Counted from the first letter of the stretch, positions 1 to 7,284 are shown. The stretch is DNA of 15,535 nucleotides from Chloroflexota bacterium (GCA_026389735.1 JAPLHH010000143.1:1-15535); one strand, 5' to 3'. Made by a program: numbers and translations. The notes: generated by a model from the letters alone, not told the origin.

Positions 1-1
1 C

Positions 2-2011
2 GACGGCACTGATAATCTTATTTTCTCTATAACTGAACATTTGAAGGCTGTCACTACAAGGAAGACATGGCATCCAGTTTTTGGTGATGAGTATCAAGGG
101 GAACCATTTATTATCATAGGAGCCAAAATCAGAGATGAAATAGATTTTGCTGGATCAATAAGGCTAGGTAATAAATCAAAATATCTACTTGGTAGGCCTT
201 CAATAATTGTTTTAACAGAAATTACCGAACTACAACGCAGGGAATTTAGGAAGTTCGGCTTATTACCTATTAAATGCGACGCCAAAACTTTTATAGAAAA
301 ACTGATCCCCGATGTAGTAAGCTTGGATGCGAAATTAGCAAGACTGGTGGTTCCGGGCAGTTATCCTACACTACCATTTGAGGCAAAAGTCTTTCTTGAG
401 CAATTCAGAGCTCTTAAAGTTAATAAAGAAGAGCAGATTACTCCATTTGGGCATGATTTTTATGCAGGATATGAGCCTATTTGGGCTGATATCCTAAATG
501 AATATGATGTTAGATTCGAAGCCGTAGACAATATATGTGAAGATCTTGCTTCCATCATCAAAAGTGATATAGACCAAAAAATATACTATATCTCGGGTGA
601 CCCAGGCTCAGGAAAATCAGCGCTATTACTTAGAATTGCTCGTGATTTGATTGCCCTTGGTAAGGATGTTTTCTTATTTCGCAATGAAGAACGTTTAGGT
701 GTTAATTCAGCACTTTGGTGGTTAAAACATTCTCCTAATACTATTCTTATATTTGATAATATTGCTGATTTTTTGGGCGAAATAGGACAGTTGTGTGAAT
801 TATGTAGAACAGACAAAGTAAGGCTTGTAATCATTGCCAATGAAAGAACGCGTCGCGAAGGTGTCATATTAGATGAACTTGAATATAAATTCCTTCAAAA
901 GTACACAAAAACACGTCTAGGATATTTATCTGATTCAGATATAGATAAACTCATCGATAAGCTGAAGAGCCAAGGTCGTCTTGGCAAAATCACGCGAAAA
1001 TTTCCTGGAGAACAAAAGTATTATTTCAGCAAGACATCAAATAGACAGTTATTCCCAGCAATGGCAGATTTGGAAGGTGGACAGGGTTTTGTACGAAGAA
1101 TAACGAAGGAATATCATAATGATATTAAATCTCAAGAATTGAAACATCTTTATGCTTTAGTATGCATATCTCATTCCCTTGGATACGCACTACCTATAAC
1201 CATCGCATCATCTGCTGTAGGAATATCCGTGAATAAAATTTCAGATGAAGTTTCAAGCGGGCAGCTATTTAGAATTGTTGTTTTCGATTCCAAAGGGCTA
1301 AAGGCAAGACATAGAGTCATTGCTAGTAATATAGTAGAAAAAGTATTTAGTAATAATGAAAGGTATGAACTGGTAAAAAATTTAGCCATTCATCTTTCTC
1401 CTCATATTTCAATCTCCGCAATTCAACAAAAAACTTTGTATTATCGAATTGTAAAAGAATTGATGGATGAAAGAATTATACTTGATTGGTTGGACCAGGT
1501 ATTGGCTCAGAGATTTTATGCCGAACTTCTTCCCTATTACGATTGGGACGCAAGATATTGGGAACAAAGGGCGTTAGCCGAGTTACGCATGAATCATTTG
1601 GACCCGGCTATGTCTTTTGCTGAAACTGCATTACATCGAAACCGTGACCCTTTTACACTAAATACTTTAGGCCATGTTCTACTCGAGACTGCGTGTAGTT
1701 TAGACTACTCGGGAACTGCTGGAACTTTAGATTTATATTGGAAGGGCGTCGAAAATTTGCGCGAATCCTTAGACATTGGACAAGGTAGATTTCCCCATCC
1801 CTATAATACATTCTTCGCACATACTCTACCCTATGTTAAATTACATTTTAAAAATGAAGAAATTAGTAGAGACATTATCAGAGAATGGGAGTGGTGGTAT
1901 AGAAGGGCACAAAGTAGTCCTGTCTTTGTTTCACCTCATAAATACGCACAATTAAGTGGATACAATATTAGCTGGCTTAAGCTTGCAACCCAGGGCGGCA
2001 TTGAAGAATGA
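2..2011 (+). CDS. SIR2-like / STAND NTPase / TPR-like protein, 5'-truncated (putative anti-phage defence effector)
   Basis: The frame is open to the left edge, so the gene starts outside the window; the TTG at 41 is probably internal. Seen: bases 2-310 encode PFIIIGAKIRDE, then a strand-rich segment ending KTFIEKL, which resembles the end of SIR2_2-type Rossmann domains. A P-loop NTPase follows, with Walker A GDPGSGKS (596-619), Walker B ILIFDN (743-760) and a sensor-like strand LVIIANER (about 825-850). A winged-helix-like region contains ARHRVIA (about 1306-1326), a pattern I associate with SIR2-linked STAND proteins. TPR-like helices occupy about 1550-1780. Known: SIR2-STAND proteins sense phage products through the C-terminus and deplete NAD+ through SIR2. 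Inferred: this is such an effector. The catalytic Asn/His part of SIR2 is out of view, so NADase activity cannot be judged. The gene is visibly more AT-rich than its neighbours, which suggests transfer. It converges on rlmB. Confidence 0.72.
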   Translation, partial: DGTDNLIFSITEHLKAVTTRKTWHPVFGDEYQGEPFIIIGAKIRDEIDFAGSIRLGNKSKYLLGRPSIIVLTEITELQRREFRKFGLLPIKCDAKTFIEKLIPDVVSLDAKLARLVVPGSYPTLPFEAKVFLEQFRALKVNKEEQITPFGHDFYAGYEPIWADILNEYDVRFEAVDNICEDLASIIKSDIDQKIYYISGDPGSGKSALLLRIARDLIALGKDVFLFRNEERLGVNSALWWLKHSPNTILIFDNIADFLGEIGQLCELCRTDKVRLVIIANERTRREGVILDELEYKFLQKYTKTRLGYLSDSDIDKLIDKLKSQGRLGKITRKFPGEQKYYFSKTSNRQLFPAMADLEGGQGFVRRITKEYHNDIKSQELKHLYALVCISHSLGYALPITIASSAVGISVNKISDEVSSGQLFRIVVFDSKGLKARHRVIASNIVEKVFSNNERYELVKNLAIHLSPHISISAIQQKTLYYRIVKELMDERIILDWLDQVLAQRFYAELLPYYDWDARYWEQRALAELRMNHLDPAMSFAETALHRNRDPFTLNTLGHVLLETACSLDYSGTAGTLDLYWKGVENLRESLDIGQGRFPHPYNTFFAHTLPYVKLHFKNEEISRDIIREWEWWYRRAQSSPVFVSPHKYAQLSGYNISWLKLATQGGIEE

Positions 2012-2019
2012 ATAATTCA

Positions 2020-2112
2020 TCAAATTTTGTTATCTGATTTTAGGCCATGTTCGTCAGTTTTCAATCCGTAGACTTCTTCTTCCAGCTTTTCCATAATCCG
2101 GGCGATGCTCAT
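2020..2112 (-). pseudogene. Relic of an FtsK gamma (winged-helix) domain end
   Basis: The minus strand encodes MSIARIMEKLEEEVYG and about 14 more codons to a TGA. This matches the recognition-helix end of the FtsK gamma domain; the intact ftsK in this window has PRAARLMEKLEEEGFG. At DNA level, about 33 bp from 2073 match the stretch from 4981 with one mismatch, and the sequences then diverge. The rest of the domain is missing: the upstream frame runs into the end of rlmB without recognisable FtsK sequence. It is best read as a gene fragment or partial duplication. A 30-codon gene is possible, but no ribosome binding site is obvious. Confidence 0.5.
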
Positions 2113-2122
2113 ATGCCCGAAG

Positions 2123-2860
2123 CTACAGGCTCCTTTGTTTGAAAGCCTCGTACATTACCAGTGCGGCAGCGACGGAAGCGTTAAGCGAGGTAATTTCCCC
2201 TCGCATGGGGATGTGCGCCATAAAATCGCATCTCTTTCTAACCAGCTCGGATAACCCCTTACCTTCACTGCCGATGACAATTGCTGTTGGTGACTTGAAG
2301 TCCATCTGACTGTATTCAACTTGGCCGCTTCGGTCAATGCCGATGACCCAGAGGTTGTTTTTTTTGAGGGTTTCAATGGCCTGGGCGATGCTGGATACAC
2401 TGGCTACCGGCATATACCACACAGCGCCAGCCGATGCCTTAGCCACAGTGGCGGTGAGACCGGCTGCCCTTCTTTCCCTGATAATCACCCCGTGAATGCC
2501 GCTGGCATAAGCAGTCCTCAAGATTGAGCCCAGATTCTGCGGGTCTTCGATACCGTCAAGAATCACATAGAGCGGCGGCTCATTCTTTTCGGCGGAGAGA
2601 GTAAGCAAATCCTCCAGGCTGACATATTCTTTGACTGCGGCGTAAGCAATAACTCCTTGATTGGCACTGGTTATGCTCTGCTTATCTATGATATGCCTTG
2701 CCACATGTTCAACGGGTATCCCTTTAGCTCGAGCCAGGCGAAGTATTTCAGTGATGGCATCACCCGGCTTAATATTGACAGCCAGTAGTATTTTATTGAT
2801 TGGATGGCCGGCCTTGAGCAGCTCGATTATCGGGTTTTTACCTTCGATGATGTTTGCCAT
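2123..2860 (-). CDS. rlmB: 23S rRNA (guanosine-2'-O)-methyltransferase, RlmB/TrmH family (SPOUT)
   Basis: Predicted to transfer a methyl group from S-adenosylmethionine to the ribose of a 23S rRNA guanosine (G2251 in E. coli) during ribosome assembly. Counting from the chosen start (245 aa; E. coli RlmB is 243), residues 1-75 are the RNA-binding substrate domain (IIEGKNPIIELLKAG). The SPOUT knot carries motif 1 DPQNLGSILRTA (106-117, with Asn109 and Arg115), motif 2 VIGSEGKGLS (195-204) and motif 3 IPMRGEITSLNASVAAAL (217-234). Start: an in-frame ATG lies at 2872, but a good -10 box ends directly against it, so transcripts should begin inside it. The ATG at 2860 follows CCAGGTAAA and fits better. 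Family assignment is firm; RlmB versus another TrmH-type guanosine methyltransferase rests on the N-terminal domain and length. Confidence 0.93.
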   Translation of the reverse strand: MANIIEGKNPIIELLKAGHPINKILLAVNIKPGDAITEILRLARAKGIPVEHVARHIIDKQSITSANQGVIAYAAVKEYVSLEDLLTLSAEKNEPPLYVILDGIEDPQNLGSILRTAYASGIHGVIIRERRAAGLTATVAKASAGAVWYMPVASVSSIAQAIETLKKNNLWVIGIDRSGQVEYSQMDFKSPTAIVIGSEGKGLSELVRKRCDFMAHIPMRGEITSLNASVAAALVMYEAFKQRSL

Positions 2861-2872
2861 TTTACCTGGCAT

Positions 2873-2901
2873 ATTGTATTAGCACGAGCCCGCCAATTCA
2901 A
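2873..2901 (-). promoter_or_regulatory. Promoter of rlmB
   Basis: On the minus strand, TTGAAT (2901-2896), a 17 bp spacer and TACAAT (2878-2873) form a sigma-70-type promoter. The predicted transcription start is near 2866, giving a leader of only about 5-7 nt before the ATG at 2860. It was found by eye and has not been tested experimentally. Confidence 0.5.
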
Positions 2902-2987
2902 ACTCTGTTAGGCGCAGATACCTGATGAGTAATGGACAACTGCGGCAAAGAAGGGAAGGAGCCGAGGCCGTCACGGCATTAAGTGAC

Positions 2988-3047
2988 TTGCGATGACAGG
3001 AAAAACTCTGGGATTGCTTCGTCGCTTAGGGCTCCTCGCAATAACAG
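2988..3047. repeat. Decayed palindromic repeat (TTGCGATGACAG ... CTCGCAATAACAG)
   Basis: TTGCGATGACAG at the left, and GGATTGCTTCGTCGCTTAGG followed by GCTCCTCGCAATAACAG at the right, resemble the CGCAATGACA repeat arms at 7199-7284 and 9677-9769. Here the arms no longer pair well. It looks like an old copy in the 2873-3244 gap. Confidence 0.45.
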
Positions 3048-3050
3048 GAG

Positions 3051-3080
3051 GGAAAAAGCCACGACCTTTCAGTGTCGTGG
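3051..3080 (-). terminator. Rho-independent terminator downstream of the lipoprotein gene
   Basis: On the minus strand a perfect 7 bp stem CCACGAC/GTCGTGG with an 8 nt loop is followed by CTTTTTCCC. It lies about 165 bp beyond the stop codon of the lipoprotein gene and upstream of the rlmB promoter, so it separates the two transcripts. The U-tract is short, so strength is uncertain. Confidence 0.6.
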
Positions 3081-3081
3081 T

Positions 3082-3117
3082 GGGCGAGGTTAAAACGTCG
3101 CCACTACATGTTGGATT
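3082..3117. repeat. Dispersed hairpin repeat, GGCGAG family, copy 1
   Basis: GGGCGAGGTTAAAACGTCGCC forms a short stem-loop followed by ACTACATGTTGGATTT. The same layout, at roughly 80 percent identity by eye, recurs at 9825-9861, which marks a dispersed intergenic repeat rather than chance. Confidence 0.5.
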
Positions 3118-3124
3118 TAAACTC

Positions 3125-3180
3125 GGGTAGATTGGAGCACCGGCTCCAATCGTGCCTAGAGCGAATGCTCCAGGCTACCC
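3125..3180. repeat. Y-shaped inverted-repeat cluster (closing stem plus two hairpins)
   Basis: GGGTAG (3125-3130) pairs with CTACCC (3175-3180). Inside are a perfect hairpin GATTGGAGC/GCTCCAATC with a 4 nt loop (3130-3151) and a second hairpin GCCTAGAGC/GCTCCAGGC with loop GAAT and one mismatch (3154-3175). All three stems can form nearly together, giving a three-way junction. It lies in the 3' region of the lipoprotein gene, between its stop codon and the terminator. Whether it acts as RNA or as a DNA repeat cannot be told from one copy. Confidence 0.55.
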
Positions 3181-3244
3181 TCTCAGACGCACCTGACGCG
3201 GACCATAACGTCAGAATCCGATGATATTAAACGGACTTGCCATA

Positions 3245-4705
3245 TTATCGAGGGCTGAACTTTATGACCCGGTCGTAAAGGAGTTCAGTATAGGCCGGTC
3301 CCACCTTGGTAGCTGGCTCCATATATGCCCGGAACCCGATAAAGGCAGGCTCATTAAGTTCAACTCCATGTGCTTTGGGACCGGTTGGTACTACCACACA
3401 GGTCTTTTCAGAACCGCAGCTACGCGCAAACTTACAGGCATAAAGATATTTAGCCAATGGATTGCCAGGTAGATATTGCTCAGCACTCCCTATATATTCG
3501 GTGCTGTAGATACCTGTCACACCATTCCAGGCAGCTTCGCCATAGAAGTTGCAGTTTGCGTAGGTAGCCTTACCGGTGGCTGCATGATTAACACCGTAGA
3601 CAATGACAAACTCGTCGCGGTCATCACCCAGTGTAAGCGTATCGCTGCGCAGGTAAACTGTGTCACGGCTTTCACCGGCAACATATGTCTCTGTCTGGAC
3701 TGCATCGTAAGACTCAGGAAGCCAGACGGAAGTTTCAAACTCATTTGCCGAAAGGTTGCTGTGCTTTGCCAAAATAGCCTGGCGCAAATCATCAAGGGCG
3801 GGCTGTAAATCTACCTCAGTTTTGCCTGTACCCCTGACGCGTAAATCAGGTGCCGGAAATGGGTCGAGTTTCACCTGTGACGTAGGTGTTACCCGAAGGG
3901 CTACTGATACGGCATTTACATATTCCTGACCTGCCTTTTCATCAGCAAAGAGCGCCATGCGGTGCCCAAAGACAATCGTGTCACACTCAGGGCCTGTGCC
4001 CATCTTGACCATTGAACTCGGGATTACATACGTGTTTATGATATCTGCCGAATATCCTGCTGATGTGGCAGCGCTGCGTATGCGCTGGTCAATACCTTTG
4101 TCAGCCGTGACGATGATGATGGCATCCTGGTTGAACGGGTTTCCCTTTGCACCATTGGGAGTGCCGGAGGTTTTGATGGTAAGGTTATTCAGCGGGTCAT
4201 TAAAGCTGGTCCAGACCCATTTACGCTGTTTTTCTTGTTCGTAGTATTTATAGAAGATGAAACCGCAGTAGCTGAAATAGGCGCATTCCGGTGGGGTCTT
4301 AGTCACAAGTACAAGCGCCTCATCAGGATTTAACTGCCATCCCTGCATCAGCCCGGGAGTGCCATATAACAAACTATCTATTTTCTCTGGAGCATTAGAT
4401 AGCGCATTTATATCCTTTATCTCAATATTCTCTGGAATAGCACCAAACACCCCTTTATAAGGCGCACCGGCATTATTGCCGGCGGCATTGGCTAATTTCC
4501 CGGCTTCGTATAGTTTAATTAAGTCCACATGGATAAATGGCGCTGGTTTCAAAGTAAAGTCGCTCTTCTCCAATGCAGAATAGAAGGTGTCTATATTACC
4601 GCTTGATACCCTGGCAGTGTTCCCTGTGGGGGCACAGGATATCATTACGCATATGAGGATTAAGGAAATAATTGAAGCTAAAGTAGCCTGGACCAGTCTT
4701 AGCAT
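3245..4705 (-). CDS. Secreted lipoprotein of unknown function
   Basis: The family is not recognised. The frame extends upstream to 4756, but the ATG at 4705 has AGGAGGG 8 nt upstream (4714-4720) and begins a clean lipoprotein signal peptide: MLRLVQATLA, a hydrophobic core, then VMISC with the lipidated Cys at residue 24. The product is 486 aa and should be anchored outside the membrane. The mature part has no further membrane segment. It has aromatic-rich patches (CAYFSYCGFIFYKYY, 141-155) and seven cysteines besides the lipid anchor (141, 147, 241, 385, 424, 430, 436), several spaced 6 residues apart, which could form disulfides or bind a cofactor. It has its own promoter (4820-4847) and a terminator (3051-3080), so it is probably a single-gene transcript. 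Gene and export signal are well supported; function is open. Confidence 0.85.
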   Translation of the reverse strand: MLRLVQATLASIISLILICVMISCAPTGNTARVSSGNIDTFYSALEKSDFTLKPAPFIHVDLIKLYEAGKLANAAGNNAGAPYKGVFGAIPENIEIKDINALSNAPEKIDSLLYGTPGLMQGWQLNPDEALVLVTKTPPECAYFSYCGFIFYKYYEQEKQRKWVWTSFNDPLNNLTIKTSGTPNGAKGNPFNQDAIIIVTADKGIDQRIRSAATSAGYSADIINTYVIPSSMVKMGTGPECDTIVFGHRMALFADEKAGQEYVNAVSVALRVTPTSQVKLDPFPAPDLRVRGTGKTEVDLQPALDDLRQAILAKHSNLSANEFETSVWLPESYDAVQTETYVAGESRDTVYLRSDTLTLGDDRDEFVIVYGVNHAATGKATYANCNFYGEAAWNGVTGIYSTEYIGSAEQYLPGNPLAKYLYACKFARSCGSEKTCVVVPTGPKAHGVELNEPAFIGFRAYMEPATKVGPAYTELLYDRVIKFSPR

Positions 4706-4713
4706 TAGTTTTA

Positions 4714-4720
4714 CCCTCCT
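4714..4720 (-). promoter_or_regulatory. Strong ribosome binding site that decides the lipoprotein start
   Basis: The minus strand reads AGGAGGG, 8 nt before the ATG at 4705. This near-perfect Shine-Dalgarno sequence, together with the signal peptide beginning at that ATG, rules against the upstream in-frame start at 4756. Confidence 0.75.
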
Positions 4721-4750
4721 TCTAATTGTTCGCCATTGGGTTTGAATTGG

Positions 4751-4786
4751 TATCAAATTCTAGTGCTCTAAATTGAATATTTGATA
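4751..4786. promoter_or_regulatory. Inverted repeat in the lipoprotein 5' leader
   Basis: TATCAAAT (4751-4758) is a perfect inverted match to ATTTGATA (4779-4786) across a 20 nt loop. It lies in the predicted untranslated leader (about 4813 to 4706), downstream of the promoter. It could be an operator or an AU-rich RNA hairpin, but the loop is long and chance is possible. Confidence 0.3.
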
Positions 4787-4819
4787 AAGTCCTACATGAC
4801 ACCAGCGAAGCTTTTCGTT

Positions 4820-4847
4820 ATTCTAGCACCTTCAATAGGAATGTCAA
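4820..4847 (-). promoter_or_regulatory. Promoter of the lipoprotein gene
   Basis: On the minus strand, a consensus -35 box TTGACA (4847-4842), a 16 bp spacer and TAGAAT (4825-4820) give a predicted start near 4813. The leader would be about 108 nt before the ATG at 4705. It sits in the 234 bp gap after ftsK, so the lipoprotein gene need not depend on ftsK transcription. Confidence 0.55.
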
Positions 4848-4939
4848 TAGTGTGCTGTTTGTTGATGAGGCTCGTGCAGCTAACTGAAGCCCGAATTGAG
4901 ATTGTGGGACAAGGGCCGCTTACACCTTTCGAGGTCGCT

Positions 4940-7147
4940 TTAATTTTCTGGGTGCCGTTCGCTGGGTTCCCTTCCGAAGCCTTCTTCTTCCAGCTTTTCC
5001 ATAAGCCGGGCGGCTCTGGGGTAGCCAACGCGGAGGCGGCGCTGCAAAAAGGAAGTAGAGATGTATTTGTGTTCTTTGGCTAGTTGCCTGGCGGCATCCA
5101 GCAGCGAGTCCTCACCGCCTTTTTCAGCCGAGACTAGCTGACTCATCTCCTCAAATTTAATTGGTTCTGTCTCCGGCCTTCGTTGATTGCCCCAGAAATA
5201 GACTATTCGCTCGGTCTCAGCGTCAGAGATGAAAGTTCCTTGAAGTCGCTTTGGCTTGCTGGCATCGGTGGGCATGTAAAGCATGTCGCCTCTGCCCAGC
5301 AACTTCTCGGCTCCCGCGGAATCGAGAATGGTTCGTGAGTCCACCTGTGAGGTAAGTGCAAAGCTGATACGCGTGGGAAAATTGGCTTTGATGAGGCCGG
5401 TGACTACGTCAACAGATGGCCGTTGGGTAGCTACGATTAGATGGATGCCGGTGGCCCGTGCCAGCTGGGCTAAACGGCATAGCGTATGTTCCACCTCGTC
5501 GAAGGCTGCCATCATCAAGTCAGCCAGCTCATCGATGACCAGCACTACATAGGGCATTGCCTCACCGGGATGCCGGCTTTTATTGTAGCCATCGATGTTG
5601 CGGGCTCCGGCCTGGGCGAACTTCTGGTAGCGGTTATCCATCTCCTGATTGAGCCAGCGCAGCGCCAGTACTGCTTTTTCAGAGTCGACAACCACAGGGG
5701 CTGCCAGATGGGGCAGGCTGTTGAAATTGACTAGCTCTACCCGCTTCGGGTCAATCATGATGAACTGGACATCGTCTGGAGTGTTGTGAATAAGCAGGCA
5801 GCAGACGATGGAATTGAGGCAGGCGGTCTTGCCGCTGCCGGTGGCTCCGGCGATAAGCAGATGGGGCATCCTGGTCAGGTCGGCAGCTACTGTCTCACCG
5901 CCGGCACCCTTGCCCAGGGCCAGGGCCAGTTTTGATTTGGCGTAGGCTTTCTGAAAGGCGGTGCTCTCGATTACACTTCTGAGGTTGACCAGGCCGAACG
6001 TGGTATTGGGGACTTCGACACCTACTATTGATTTTCCGGGTACCGGGGCTTCGATTCTGATGCTTGATGCCGCCAGTGCCAGAGCCAGGTCGCTGGCCAG
6101 AGCGCTGATGCGGTCTACTTTAACTCTGATTTTTGATATCTCCTCCGTACGAACTTTAATATTGCCGTCTTTATCCCGTTCTCTAACTTCCTTGTATTTG
6201 CGGTCCCAGCCGGGCTCGACGCCGAACTGAGTCACGGTGGGGCCGACATTTATCTGGACTACCTTGGTCTCAACCCCATAGCTGGCTAAGGCTTCTTCGA
6301 TGAGCTGCGCCCGCTTCTCAATCTCGCTCTGGCTCAGTTCCATCTCTGTGGGCTTATCCAGTATGGTGATGGGCGGCAGTTGCCAGCCGCCGGCGGTAAG
6401 CACCGGCTGATATTTCCCCGGCTCCCAGGCTTCAGGTGGAGGCGCCTCTGCAGCTTTCGGCGGTGCCATAATGGGCGGCGGTGCTGCTTTCTCTTTTACC
6501 TCTACCTTACCAAATTCAATTTCCCTTGGTATCGGTTCTGGTTTAACTTTAGGAGGACGCTGGCTGGCCTGGCGGATGGCCTGCCAAATGAGCTGCAAGA
6601 GCTTGCCTATGCCTTTGAATATGTTTGTTATCAGGTGCCACGTCCACCGGGGGACTATGAACAAAATACCCAGGAAAATCAGACCAGCCAGCCGCAGTGC
6701 TCCTGTGGCATAAGAATCGGTGATTATGCTCTTGCCGATTTTGCCGCCTAGAGTTGCTTGGCTGACGATGCCGCTCCCGGGGCTGAAAAAGGCTGATATT
6801 CCCCAGGCGGCTAAAGCCAGGGGAATTCCGCCAAACCACCATTTCCAGTACTTGGTGAAAAGCGAAAACCGCCCGCTTACGATTATCCAGATTACTACTC
6901 CCAGGAATACGGCGGTTAAGACTAATCCAATTCCGAAAAGCTCAAGCAGACCTTCCCAGGTGTTAACAACCCAGTTAGTCATGTTCCCCGAGGTGGCGGT
7001 AGCCCAGTTGGTTATCTGTGGCCAGAACCAGTAGATTAGGCCGGCGATGATGAGTGCCAGTAACAGCCTCAGTACTGGCCCCAGGTAACTCTTCTTTCTG
7101 GTCCTGCCGCTGCCTGAAGTTTTAGCAGTTTTTCTCTTTTTAGGCAT
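4940..7147 (-). CDS. ftsK: DNA translocase FtsK/SpoIIIE
   Basis: ATP-driven, septum-anchored pump that clears and orients chromosomal DNA during division. The 735 aa chain has a basic N-terminus and four membrane segments (about 22-42, 68-91, 103-121 and 148-168). A Pro/Glu-rich linker (about 195-265) is short compared with E. coli FtsK and more like SpoIIIE. The alpha/beta motor carries Walker A GATGSGKT (434-441), Walker B VVLVIDEL (534-541) and ATQRPSVDVVTGLIKANFP (573-591). The gamma winged helix (678-725, RRLRVGYPRAARLMEKLEEE) reads polar DNA signals such as KOPS. A small charged insertion (about 318-342, ERDKDGNIKVRTEE) precedes the conserved IALALAA-like segment. It lies downstream of rnj across a 158 bp gap with a palindromic repeat. 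The start has only a weak ribosome binding site. A fragment like its 3' end occurs at 2020-2112. Confidence 0.96.
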   Translation of the reverse strand: MPKKRKTAKTSGSGRTRKKSYLGPVLRLLLALIIAGLIYWFWPQITNWATATSGNMTNWVVNTWEGLLELFGIGLVLTAVFLGVVIWIIVSGRFSLFTKYWKWWFGGIPLALAAWGISAFFSPGSGIVSQATLGGKIGKSIITDSYATGALRLAGLIFLGILFIVPRWTWHLITNIFKGIGKLLQLIWQAIRQASQRPPKVKPEPIPREIEFGKVEVKEKAAPPPIMAPPKAAEAPPPEAWEPGKYQPVLTAGGWQLPPITILDKPTEMELSQSEIEKRAQLIEEALASYGVETKVVQINVGPTVTQFGVEPGWDRKYKEVRERDKDGNIKVRTEEISKIRVKVDRISALASDLALALAASSIRIEAPVPGKSIVGVEVPNTTFGLVNLRSVIESTAFQKAYAKSKLALALGKGAGGETVAADLTRMPHLLIAGATGSGKTACLNSIVCCLLIHNTPDDVQFIMIDPKRVELVNFNSLPHLAAPVVVDSEKAVLALRWLNQEMDNRYQKFAQAGARNIDGYNKSRHPGEAMPYVVLVIDELADLMMAAFDEVEHTLCRLAQLARATGIHLIVATQRPSVDVVTGLIKANFPTRISFALTSQVDSRTILDSAGAEKLLGRGDMLYMPTDASKPKRLQGTFISDAETERIVYFWGNQRRPETEPIKFEEMSQLVSAEKGGEDSLLDAARQLAKEHKYISTSFLQRRLRVGYPRAARLMEKLEEEGFGREPSERHPEN

Positions 7148-7198
7148 AGTCTGACTACGGAGATTGTTTATTTGTCACTGTGAGGGGTGCCTTTTGTC

Positions 7199-7284
7199 CT
7201 GTCATTGCGAGACACGCAGTGCCGTGGCAATCTCGGTAGAGGGGACAACGCGTTGAGATTGCCACGCTTCGCTGGCAATGACAG
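7199..7284. repeat. Palindromic intergenic repeat (CTGTCATTGC ... GCAATGACAG), copy 1
   Basis: Outer arms CTGTCATTGC (7199-7208) and GCAATGACAG (7275-7284) are perfect inverted repeats. Inner arms CGTGGCAATCTC (7223-7234) and GAGATTGCCACG (7255-7266) are also perfect. The element can fold into a long two-stage hairpin and fills most of the rnj-ftsK gap. It encodes nothing and resembles a REP/MITE-like repeat. Confidence 0.85.

Noticed and set aside
2012..2122. Bidirectional terminator between the convergent genes
   Set aside because: Only a weak 5 bp stem with a long loop is visible and no T-run follows it in either direction.
2321..2527. Plus-strand frame inside rlmB
   Set aside because: It lies opposite the conserved SPOUT motifs, and no independent evidence supports it.
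2861..2872. Upstream ATG at 2872 as the rlmB start
   Set aside because: It abuts the -10 box and lacks a ribosome binding site; the ATG at 2860 has CCAGG upstream and starts the family's usual IIEGKNP region.
4706..4756. Upstream start at 4756 for the lipoprotein
   Set aside because: It would add a charged 17-residue stretch before the signal peptide, while a strong ribosome binding site sits before 4705.
4781..5083. Plus-strand open frame of about 100 codons spanning the end of ftsK
   Set aside because: It overlaps ftsK coding sequence in antisense, has no ribosome binding site and shows no protein features beyond chance hydrophobic runs.
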